Origin: CAYXPG01 sp964564845
Lineage (GTDB): Bacteria; Planctomycetota; Phycisphaerae; Sedimentisphaerales; Anaerobacaceae
NCBI GenBank assembly: GCA_964564845.1
Contig: CAZMCN010000074.1
Location: forward strand, 1-10,556
DNA: 10,556 nt
Reading direction: 5' to 3'
How positions within the stretch are numbered: position 1 is the stretch's first letter; each line of letters begins with the position of its first letter. The notes beneath the pieces are model-generated. The model was not told the origin of the DNA. It ran no database searches and saw only the letters and a list, made by a program, of their open reading frames with translations. The translations under genes were made by a program, and so were the position numbers. Below, one piece after another: positions 1-5,374 of this stretch.

Positions 1-479
1 TAAGTTCCCGATGAGGTATCGCGGCTGATTACCACGATAGGTAAATTCGGCCCGGCAACTTCTTTCCAGTTTGTAATTTTGCCCTTGTATATATCACGAA
101 TCGCAGAGGTGCTTAGCTGTGTAACAGGATTGGAGGGGTGAACGACAATGCAGACACCATCCATAGCTACTACGTGGGCCACAGGAAATATCCCGTTCTC
201 AACAGCTTTTTTGAATTCTTTTTCTTTCATAAAGCGACTCATAATAGCAATATCACATCGGCCATCGATCAGTGCCGCTGCACCGGCACCACTTCCCGGT
301 TTGTTGACGGTAATTTTCAAATCCGGGTAATTACTCTTGAAGGCCTCGACGAAGGCATCGGCTATTGGGCCGACTGTGGTTGAGCCTTCGATTTGCAGGG
401 TCTGTTTTTCAGCAGCGATTAGCTCAGAGGCTAAAACCAAACCCATCATAATCAGACCGCATACAATAATTCTTTTCAT
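1..479 (-). CDS. pstS: PstS-type phosphate ABC transporter substrate-binding protein (N-terminal part, runs off the window)
   Basis: The frame is open from an ATG at 479 to base 1, giving 159 codons of the N-terminal half. The start is fixed by a Shine-Dalgarno AAAAAAGGAG just upstream. The protein opens with a secretion signal (MKRIIVCGLIMMGLVLASELIAA, split here as MKRIIVCGLIMMG then LVLASELIAA) and continues with the PstS signature IEGSTTVGPIADAF. It then has KPGSGAGAAALIDGRCDIA, the MSR motif, the IVVHPSNPV strand, the IRDIYKGKITNWKEV block and the RDTSSGT phosphate-binding loop at the edge. Family members capture phosphate outside the inner membrane and hand it to PstCAB; those genes may lie beyond base 1. 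It follows the porin gene on the same strand by 88 bp but has its own PhoB-box promoter. Sphingolipid- or tungstate-type relatives are less likely because the GSTT and RDTSSGT phosphate ligand motifs are present. Confidence 0.93.
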   Translation of the reverse strand, partial: MKRIIVCGLIMMGLVLASELIAAEKQTLQIEGSTTVGPIADAFVEAFKSNYPDLKITVNKPGSGAGAAALIDGRCDIAIMSRFMKEKEFKKAVENGIFPVAHVVAMDGVCIVVHPSNPVTQLSTSAIRDIYKGKITNWKEVAGPNLPIVVISRDTSSGT

Positions 480-508
480 TTTAAAATCTCCTTTTTTCAC
501 TTTCCTGA

Positions 509-552
509 ATTATACGATTCTAATGTTAGATTTTTGTTGGAACCTGGTTAGA
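509..552 (-). promoter_or_regulatory. PhoB box (three 11-bp-spaced half-sites) and -10 element of pstS
   Basis: On the minus strand three 7-bp direct repeats sit exactly 11 bp apart: TCTAACC (552-546), TCCAACA (541-535) and TCTAACA (530-524), with 4-bp spacers. A perfect TATAAT lies at 514-509, nine bases past the last half-site. This is the layout of a PhoB-activated promoter in which the Pho box replaces the -35. A further TCTAACA at 572-566 is out of the 11-bp phase and overlaps the stop codon of the porin gene. Confidence 0.85.
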
Positions 553-567
553 ATTTAGTAAACATTG

Positions 568-1845
568 TTAGAACTTGAAAATCAGGTCTGCTTGTAATTT
601 GCGGTAGTCGGCATTGTTGTCGCCCCACTCATTGTGGAAGTATGTAAGGGCTGTTTGCCAGTTATTAGCTATCTGGTACTTGAAGCCGAATGTATGGCCT
701 CTTCCATTGGTTCCACCACCAATGAAGTCTGAGTCGGTAAATGCACCTAACACCGCATCCGCCTGCAGGTCTCGGTAGTTATAGCTGGCCTCCCATGTGC
801 CGGGTTTTTTTGCTTTATTTACCTTGCAGCCTATCAGCCAGCCTGTGTCCTGTGATGAGGCTGATGCAGTGTTCTTGGCATAGTCGCCGAAGACAGCCAC
901 TGGCATTTCTTTGACCTCAAAGCCAAATTCCCCGAATGCTTCAAAGATGTCGTAGTCGCTGGCGAACCTGTTGCCCGAACTTGTGTTGCCGAAGAAGCTG
1001 GTTGAGGTTGACCAGGTACCTTTCAGGTTTCCGCGACCTTTTATGTCGGCATAGTCGAAATAGCTTATGCCGCCCAGCAGGTAAGGGCTGTTTTTAAATG
1101 TGTGCTTCAAGTATGCTTGAGCACCCCACAGAGATGTATTGGCACCTGCTGAGTTTTCATTGACCCAGAAGCCGCCTCCGTTGATGTGCAATTTGTCATA
1201 GTCTCCAAGAGCAATAACGTACTTTGCGGCGATACCTTCAGGATTTACATCACCGTCCCAGATAAGCTGATTTCCGCCAACCTTGTAGAACGGGTTCTTC
1301 ATTTTACCGCCTATGAGGTTGAACGCTGGAATACCATTTGGATGCCAATCAAAGTAGGCCAGATCCAGCCAGAGTTCTTTGCTGGAGAAGCTGTCTTCTA
1401 AGGTCTGATTTGTCGAGGCTGGGTCTGCCGAGCCACTGGCAATTCTAAACCCAAGGTCAACTTCGCTGTTGACCTTTGCATCAAGTCCTAATCGTGCCCG
1501 TATTCGGTGACGGTTACGGCCCTTTTGCCAACTGCTGCCTTGTGTATCTCTTGTTTCATGTCTGTAGCGCAAATCCCCGCTTAACTTTACATTTTCGACC
1601 CATTTGAGGCTTTCAGGCAAAGCCCCTATTTGCTTTTCCTCTACCGCTTTTGAGATTTTTTCATCAACATTTTGCTCCTGAACTTTCTGCGATGCCTCCA
1701 GTTGTTCAAGCCGCTGCTGCATCTGCTGCAGCAGCTTAGCTTGTTCTGCCAGTTGCCGTTTCAGCTCTGCTAATTCGTCAGCCTTTACACCTCCTCCTGA
1801 AGCCAGAACGAGCAGCCACACCAACAATAAGATTTTCTTTTTCAT
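568..1845 (-). CDS. Putative outer-membrane porin, probably phosphate-starvation induced
   Basis: This encodes a 425-residue protein. The ATG at 1845 is preferred over an in-frame ATG at 1875 because GGAGG sits seven bases upstream of it and because it places the signal peptide at the N-terminus (MKKKILLLVWLLVLASGGG then VKA, cleavage before DELAEL). Residues 23-75 form a Leu/Gln/Glu-rich coiled coil (LAELKRQLAEQAKLLQQMQQ and onward). The coiled coil is followed by alternating amphipathic beta segments such as DLRYRHETRD, HRIRARLGLDAKV and GHTFGFKYQIA. The chain ends in Phe (LIFKF), the usual outer-membrane assembly signal. This architecture is that of the 'putative porin' family. Substrate specificity cannot be read from the sequence. 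The PhoB box upstream and pstS downstream suggest phosphate or polyphosphate uptake, as with OprP/PhoE in other bacteria, but that is inference from context. Confidence 0.85.
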   Translation of the reverse strand: MKKKILLLVWLLVLASGGGVKADELAELKRQLAEQAKLLQQMQQRLEQLEASQKVQEQNVDEKISKAVEEKQIGALPESLKWVENVKLSGDLRYRHETRDTQGSSWQKGRNRHRIRARLGLDAKVNSEVDLGFRIASGSADPASTNQTLEDSFSSKELWLDLAYFDWHPNGIPAFNLIGGKMKNPFYKVGGNQLIWDGDVNPEGIAAKYVIALGDYDKLHINGGGFWVNENSAGANTSLWGAQAYLKHTFKNSPYLLGGISYFDYADIKGRGNLKGTWSTSTSFFGNTSSGNRFASDYDIFEAFGEFGFEVKEMPVAVFGDYAKNTASASSQDTGWLIGCKVNKAKKPGTWEASYNYRDLQADAVLGAFTDSDFIGGGTNGRGHTFGFKYQIANNWQTALTYFHNEWGDNNADYRKLQADLIFKF

Positions 1846-1918
1846 TTTGTACCTCCATAAAAATTGCACCTTCAATTCGGTTCTTCAGGCCAATCCCGAA
1901 GAGCTTATTTGCTGAAAA

Positions 1919-1960
1919 ATTATTTTAAGAGTGTTGGGAAGATATTAGGGGATTGTTAGA
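1919..1960 (-). promoter_or_regulatory. PhoB box upstream of the porin gene
   Basis: Minus-strand half-sites TCTAACA (1960-1954), CCTAATA (1949-1943) and CCCAACA (1938-1932) repeat at exact 11-bp intervals with 4-bp spacers. A fourth in-phase, weaker unit TAAAATA is at 1927-1921. Candidate -10 elements just downstream are AATAAT (1924-1919) or TAAAAT (1927-1922); which is used cannot be decided. The 5' untranslated region would be about 75-80 bases. Confidence 0.75.
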
Positions 1961-1982
1961 ATTATGTTTATGGTGAAAAAAA

Positions 1983-2004
1983 GCCCACCCACAGGTGGTG
2001 GGGC
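1983..2004 (-). repeat. REP-type hairpin, left copy
   Basis: Read on the minus strand: arm GCCCCACC, loop ACCTGTG, arm GGTGGGC, with one unpaired base in the stem. It is preceded by TTA, as is the right copy (TTAGCCCC in both). The stem differs from the right copy at paired positions (ACC/GGT here, AGC/GCT there), a compensatory change that argues the folded form is selected. Confidence 0.75.
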
Positions 2005-2054
2005 TAACTAAAAATAATTTGTCGGCTACCACCCCATCATTTATCATTCACACT

Positions 2055-2504
2055 ATGTCGAAAATTGCTGGGTATATGGTAACATGGACCACCTATGGCA
2101 GTTGGTTGCCGGGAGACGAACGAGGATACGTTGAAGACGGTCAAATTCTTCCGGGCAATACATACACCCTGAAAAGAAATATGAACAGGCAAAAGTCTTC
2201 CACTGTGCGACTTAATGCGCAGGAAAGGAAAATTGTGCGGCAAGTAATCCTTGCCGAAGCAAAGAGAATCGGCCACAAAATTCAGGCTCTTGCGGTCTGC
2301 ACAAACCATATCCATTTGTTGGCAGAGCCTCATTCAGAATCCATCGCTGATACGGTTGGAAGGTATAAAAGTATAACCACCCGGGTTCTCTGGCAGCACG
2401 GGCGTAAAGGACGAATATGGACCAGAGGTTATGATAAGCGTTTTTGTTTTACCAAGGAAGAACTCCTGCGAAGAGTACAGTATATCGAAAACCACAACAC
2501 TTAG
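2055..2504 (+). CDS. REP-associated tyrosine transposase (RAYT, Y1/HUH family)
   Basis: This encodes a 149-residue protein of the IS200-like Y1 transposase superfamily, which nicks and joins single-stranded DNA at hairpins through a phosphotyrosine intermediate. Visible marks are the N-terminal MVTWTTYGSWLPGDERGYV signature, the metal-binding HUH motif as NHIHLL (His85, His87), and a downstream helix with Tyr104 (VGRYKSITTR) as the candidate nucleophile. WTRGYDKRF and a terminal LRRVQYIENHN complete the fold. The ATG at 2055 is chosen because an upstream GTG at 1995 lies inside the REP hairpin; no clear ribosome binding site precedes either. The stop TAG (2502-2504) forms the first bases of the right REP, so the protein ends right after YIENHNT. 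Relatives commonly carry a short extra tail, so slight C-terminal loss is possible. It is the only plus-strand gene in the left two thirds of the window. Confidence 0.88.
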   Translation: MSKIAGYMVTWTTYGSWLPGDERGYVEDGQILPGNTYTLKRNMNRQKSSTVRLNAQERKIVRQVILAEAKRIGHKIQALAVCTNHIHLLAEPHSESIADTVGRYKSITTRVLWQHGRKGRIWTRGYDKRFCFTKEELLRRVQYIENHNT

Positions 2505-2527
2505 CCCCCAGCACCTGTGGCTGGGGC
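2504..2527 (+). repeat. REP-type hairpin, right copy (overlaps the RAYT stop codon)
   Basis: Arm GCCCCCAGC (2504-2512), loop ACCTGTG (2513-2519), arm GCTGGGGC (2520-2527), with one bulged C. It has the same loop and the same TTAG leader as the left copy, in inverted orientation relative to it. It may double as a transcription barrier after the RAYT gene, although no T tract follows. Confidence 0.75.
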
Positions 2528-2529
2528 CC

Positions 2530-2673
2530 TTATTGGCGCAAGCGCCTGTGGCCGGGAAGCAGGGTTCTGGTTTTACCCCACAATACCTCATAATGGAAAT
2601 TCTGGAGAGAACCTAAAGCGATTGACTGGGCTAATGCGATGACATCCGCTTCTGCTTTAGGAAATTGTGCCAT
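2530..2673 (-). pseudogene. 5' remnant of a small protein gene (MAQFPKAEADVIALAQSI...), cut short near the REP/RAYT unit
   Basis: The ATG at 2673 has an excellent AAGGAG ribosome binding site nine bases upstream. The first 18 residues (MAQFPKAEADVIALAQSI) resemble the conserved N-terminus of a hypothetical-protein family (MAxFPKTEAE-like) that I recall from Planctomycetota and others and that normally runs well over 100 residues. After that the frame continues only as ALGSLQNFHYEVLWGKTR and a basic tail, stopping at 2530 in REP-like sequence, for 47 residues in total. The most economical reading is that a once longer gene lost its 3' part where the REP/RAYT sequence now begins. It could instead be a real 47-residue protein. 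The family assignment is from memory. Confidence 0.5.
2535..2556 (+). repeat. Possible degenerate third REP-like copy with short hairpin
   Basis: AAGC-GCCTGTG-GCCGGG (2540-2556) resembles the core of the right REP (CAGC-ACCTGTG-GCTGGGG) in direct orientation, 31 bp further on. It overlaps a small GGCGC/GCGCC stem (2535-2546). The match is short and imperfect, so this may be a decayed REP or chance. Confidence 0.3.
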
Positions 2674-2785
2674 TTTTCGTAAGCTCCTTAAAATTAAGAA
2701 CTTATATTGCGTTTCCCCGCATCCCTGCAGGACAGTTGTCTTGTATCGTTCTGTTACGTTATACATTGCTGTAAATAAAACCCAT

Positions 2786-3691
2786 TTAATGCAACCAGTT
2801 AAGATTCCGGGCAATGAGGAGTTCTGTCATCTTGGCATGATGAGTGTTTTTCATTGCCACTGGTTTCATCTTAAAGGAATACCTGGCAGCAATATCACGT
2901 ACATCTGGGGAATCGTCATATGTCAAAAGAACATCGCCTGCAAGATTTTGGGCGGTTTTGAAAAGCAGTTCATGGTCGATTTCATGGTGTGTATATAGTC
3001 GTTTCCCGGCTCGCTTGCTGTTTACGCCTCCAGCAGTATATGGTGGATCAATGAAAAACGCCGCAAGTCGTCTGCGAGAATGCTGGCGAATGATTTCTAT
3101 TCCGTCCCCGCATATGAATGTAAAGCGTTCACGCGAGCGCCCAATCGCTCTTATGCGTTTCGCTAATGTCTCAGGATACCACCGAGACTTCAACCCTTTC
3201 CCATTCTCGCCATTCTTTATGAGACTTGAGCCTGGGGCCAAAATACCGCCATGGTAGGTACGGTTCTTGAGTATTGTACGAAACGCCTCCTCTTGAACAT
3301 TTGTGGAGTTGGAGAGAATAATATCCTTTACGTTTCTCAAAGTAAGGTCGAATTCCAGTATCTTTTGCGCCAGCCACTCCGCATCACCGCCAAGAATGGT
3401 TTGCCAGACGGCAGCAATTTGCTTGTCCAATTCTACAAGCAGAACATGTTCAGCCAAACCCTCAAAAGCTACGGTTAGACCAACTATTCCACCACCAGCA
3501 AAAGGCTCAACAAATAATGAAGGGCGTTTGTCAATACTTGTTAACCATTGGCGTATGCGAGGAACCAACCATGTCTTACCGCCAGGATAACGAAAAGGGC
3601 TTCTCTGCGGAACTGAGGCAACATTAACCACATGCTCCGACAGTGGCGTATCGAATAATGCCATCTGATACTCTTCACTAAAATGGCGCAT
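2786..3691 (-). CDS. DNA adenine (N6) methyltransferase, Dam/D12 class, partner of the adjacent NotI-like nuclease
   Basis: This 301-residue protein transfers methyl from S-adenosylmethionine to adenine N6 in DNA. Motifs are in alpha-class order. The N-terminal FRYPGGK (residues 33-39, motif X) and FVEPFAGGG (60-68, SAM-binding motif I) come first. A variable target-recognition region (about 95-205) with NRTYHGGIL follows, then the catalytic DPPY (215-218) in FFIDPPYTAGG. The start at 3691 is supported by GGAGGTGATCG directly before the ATG; a second ATG at 3664 has a poorer site. The gene overlaps the 3' end of the endonuclease gene by 14 bp, so the two are translationally coupled, nuclease first. 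The adenine target means the system's recognition site must contain A or the pair must be mixed in origin. An orphan Dam-like role is less likely given the overlap. Confidence 0.9.
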   Translation of the reverse strand: MRHFSEEYQMALFDTPLSEHVVNVASVPQRSPFRYPGGKTWLVPRIRQWLTSIDKRPSLFVEPFAGGGIVGLTVAFEGLAEHVLLVELDKQIAAVWQTILGGDAEWLAQKILEFDLTLRNVKDIILSNSTNVQEEAFRTILKNRTYHGGILAPGSSLIKNGENGKGLKSRWYPETLAKRIRAIGRSRERFTFICGDGIEIIRQHSRRRLAAFFIDPPYTAGGVNSKRAGKRLYTHHEIDHELLFKTAQNLAGDVLLTYDDSPDVRDIAARYSFKMKPVAMKNTHHAKMTELLIARNLNWLH

Positions 3692-4553
3692 CGATCACCT
3701 CCGTATCTGGCGGGTTGTTATTGTCTAATTTCTCATCAACCTTGCTCTGAAGTACTTCGAGGAAATTGCTCATATCACCAGGTTCAGACCGCGTTATTTT
3801 TTCTACGCTCTCGTTAAATTTCGTGTAAATAATTTTCCATCGCTTCAATTTGAAAACATTAGAATCTGTGTTGTGAACCAAGTCGTACACAAACCAAGCA
3901 ATGTCAGCGAGTGACGGGTCAACTTCCTGCAACGTGGGTAAGGTATGGAAAAAGCCACGGTTCAGAGCAACTGCTGTTTTCTTTCCCCATGCTTTGAGTA
4001 TTCCGCCCTTGAAAATTAGCTGTGGGGCAAGCCTCTTCCGTGAAGACGAAAGGTAATCGGGCTTGGGGTAGTTTGGTTGTGTACTCCAGTCCAATGTTAC
4101 GCGTTCCCCATGTGCTTCCATGTAATATTCAAAAGGATTTCGGATATTGCCTGAGATATACACTGCCTGAACTTCAAGTGCACCAAAGTCCGTCACTTTT
4201 CCAGCGGCATCATAAGAGCAGAGAACAACATCAACGTTACCCGCCGAGTTTCCATGTTTGTCCTTGAGTCTGACTTCGGTTAAAGTCGTCCATTTGGATC
4301 CCTCCGGAAAGAAGAACGAGGCAGAATCTTCAGCAATCAACCATTCCTCGCGAAAGCGAATGGGGCATGTGATGACAACATCTGTTCCGTCATATATGCT
4401 GCAAACTCCAAGAGGATTGTTCGCTTTGTCCTTGGTGCAGTTGGGAACCTTATTCCCAAAACGGCACAGAGCATTTTCACGGTAACGCTTCGCCTCAGGG
4501 GTAAGATTATTTATTGGGAATCCGAATACTTCTGCAAGCGGCTGCTTAGCCAT
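3678..4553 (-). CDS. NotI-like type II restriction endonuclease
   Basis: This 291-residue protein matches the NotI endonuclease family in two places. The N-terminal region has four cysteines (Cys30, Cys39, Cys51, Cys63) in the context NALCRFGNKVPNC and NPLGVCSIYDG. This corresponds to the NotI metal-binding Cys4 module. The catalytic PD-(D/E)XK core is visible as LTEVRL (Glu93), GNVDVVL (Asp108) and ALEVQAVYISGN (Glu127, Gln129), in the same Glu-Asp-Glu-x-Gln order as the NotI active site. RNPFEYYMEAHG and the SSSRKRLAPQLIFKGGIL helix follow. Predicted action is double-strand cleavage of unmethylated DNA. The start at 4553 has AAGAAAGG eight bases upstream. NotI itself cuts an all-G/C site, but the methylase here modifies adenine, so the recognition sequence is probably different. 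A weak TATAAA lies at 4579-4574; no control (C) protein gene is present. Confidence 0.82.
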   Translation of the reverse strand: MAKQPLAEVFGFPINNLTPEAKRYRENALCRFGNKVPNCTKDKANNPLGVCSIYDGTDVVITCPIRFREEWLIAEDSASFFFPEGSKWTTLTEVRLKDKHGNSAGNVDVVLCSYDAAGKVTDFGALEVQAVYISGNIRNPFEYYMEAHGERVTLDWSTQPNYPKPDYLSSSRKRLAPQLIFKGGILKAWGKKTAVALNRGFFHTLPTLQEVDPSLADIAWFVYDLVHNTDSNVFKLKRWKIIYTKFNESVEKITRSEPGDMSNFLEVLQSKVDEKLDNNNPPDTEVIDAPF

Positions 4554-4725
4554 GTCATTAACCTTTCTTGTGATTTATATCCCTACTATGTCTGGTGGTT
4601 GGAAAAGACTGATTCCGTTTCTTTGCCTGAAAATCTCATTTTTTCGCTTAACTGCCTTAAAATAAAAGACTTAAAATCTAACTTTCCCGCTTTGGCGGGT
4701 CTTTGAGTATCCTTTCTGGGCGGCA
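4554..4725. other. Intergenic stretch with a short GC hairpin
   Basis: No gene is convincing here. CCCGC-tttg-GCGGG (4686-4699) can fold into a 5-bp stem but lacks a proper T run on either strand (TCTTT on the plus side), so I do not call it a terminator. On the minus strand the reading frame that continues from the 21-bp array is open from 4741 down to a TAG at 4588-4586 (51 codons). This is noted as a possible decayed coding tail. Confidence 0.4.
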
Positions 4726-4935
4726 AAGTCAATTGACTTAATCATAAAGCAAATTGACCTGACCGTAAAGTCAATTGACTTAGCTGCAAAGTAAACTGAC
4801 TTTGTCGCAAAGTAAACTGACTTAGCTGCAAATCAAATTGACTCTGCGACAAATCAAATCGACTTAGCCGTAAAGCAAATTTCCTTTTGGATAAAGTAAA
4901 CCGCCTTGGCGGTAAAGTCAACTGACTTTGTGGTC
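4726..4935. repeat. Ten-unit 21-bp tandem repeat array built on the palindrome AAGTCAATTGACTT
   Basis: Ten units start every 21 bp at 4726, 4747, 4768, 4789, 4810, 4831, 4852, 4873, 4894 and 4915. Each has a conserved 14-bp part and a 7-bp variable part. Units 1 and 3 are the perfect palindrome AAGTCAATTGACTT. Unit 10 is AAGTCAACTGACTT, units 4 and 5 are AAGTAAACTGACTT, and units 8 and 9 are the most diverged. The 7-bp parts differ (aatcata, gaccgta, agctgca, tgtcgca, tgcgaca and others) and mostly end in TA or CA. The array begins on the arsC stop codon. Twenty-one bp is two helical turns, so all palindromes would face the same side of the DNA. Read on the minus strand in the arsC frame, the units give a heptapeptide S-Q-(F/L)-(T/D/A)-L-x-x. 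Whether this is an operator array, a structural element or relic coding sequence cannot be told. Confidence 0.9.
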
Positions 4936-5374
4936 AGCTTTTATTCTTCAGAGTTACCGGCAGGGTTTCAATGTATTTACGGATTTCATCGCGCACACGG
5001 CGGTAATGGCTGATTTTCTCCTCTTCATTTTTTGCATTAGCTGCAAGCTTAGGCGGGTCGTCAAATCCGCGATGAATGATTTTTGTCTTAGCAGGAAAAA
5101 CCGGGCAGTTCTCTTCCGCATGGCCGCAGAGAGTGATGCAATAATCAAATTCAACTCCTGTAAACTCACCAACAGTCTTACTGTGCTGGTCTGATATATC
5201 AATGCCGGCTTCTTTCATAACCTGCACTGCATACGGGTCAATACCTTTAGCCTCAATTCCAGCTGAAAGAGGAGTTACCGTGTTGCCGATTAAGCGGCGA
5301 GCGAAACCTTCAGCCATCTGGCTCCGGCAGGAATTACCCGTACACAGAAACAGTACTTTTAACCTTTTAGCCAT
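4934..5374 (-). CDS. arsC: Thioredoxin-type arsenate reductase (low-molecular-weight phosphatase fold)
   Basis: This 146-residue protein matches the thioredoxin-coupled ArsC family, which reduces arsenate to arsenite in the cytoplasm. The P-loop is LCTGNSCRSQMAEG with Cys11, Cys16 and Arg17. The redox relay pair is Cys83 and Cys90 in TLCGHAEENCPVFP. HRGFDDPP carries the catalytic Asp. All three cysteines of the relay (equivalent to Cys10, Cys82, Cys89 of the Staphylococcus enzyme) are present, which separates it from plain tyrosine phosphatases. The ATG at 5374 is chosen over an in-frame TTG six bases earlier. It overlaps the phoR stop by eight bases, so the gene is the third cistron of phoB-phoR-arsC and should respond to phosphate starvation. 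No arsenite efflux gene (arsB/acr3) or arsR is visible here. It ends in TGA, the only TGA stop among the intact genes seen. Confidence 0.87.
   Translation of the reverse strand: MAKRLKVLFLCTGNSCRSQMAEGFARRLIGNTVTPLSAGIEAKGIDPYAVQVMKEAGIDISDQHSKTVGEFTGVEFDYCITLCGHAEENCPVFPAKTKIIHRGFDDPPKLAANAKNEEEKISHYRRVRDEIRKYIETLPVTLKNKS

Larger units (their letters stand above)
1983..2527. mobile_element. RAYT transposase gene framed by inverted REP-type hairpins
   Basis: A plus-strand Y1-type transposase gene (2055-2504) is bracketed by two copies of one hairpin in inverted orientation (1983-2004 and 2504-2527). Both share the loop ACCTGTG (read on the minus strand for the left copy, plus strand for the right). 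This REP-RAYT-REP arrangement is the standard form of REP-associated tyrosine transposase loci, where the single domesticated transposase acts on REP palindromes. Its left end lies 22 bp from the porin PhoB box, which is left intact. No target-site duplication is apparent. Confidence 0.75.

Noticed and set aside
138..383. Plus-strand open frame near the left edge
   Set aside because: It lies opposite the pstS frame, whose PstS motifs and ribosome binding site are clear.
1995..2054. Upstream GTG extension of the RAYT gene
   Set aside because: The GTG lies inside the left REP hairpin and the added 20 residues do not resemble the family; the conserved region begins after the ATG at 2055.
4686..4699. 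Intrinsic terminator after arsC
   Set aside because: The stem is only 5 bp, there is no T run on the minus side, and it lies some 235 bases past the arsC stop.
4726..4935. CRISPR array
   Set aside because: Repeat cores are 14 bp and the variable parts only 7 bp, units are imperfect, and no cas gene is nearby.
4934..4936. Genome-wide recoding of TGA, suggested because only arsC among the intact genes ends in TGA
   Set aside because: All conserved proteins here are full length without internal TGA and Trp is encoded by TGG, so there is no support for recoding; TGA is simply rare in a small sample.
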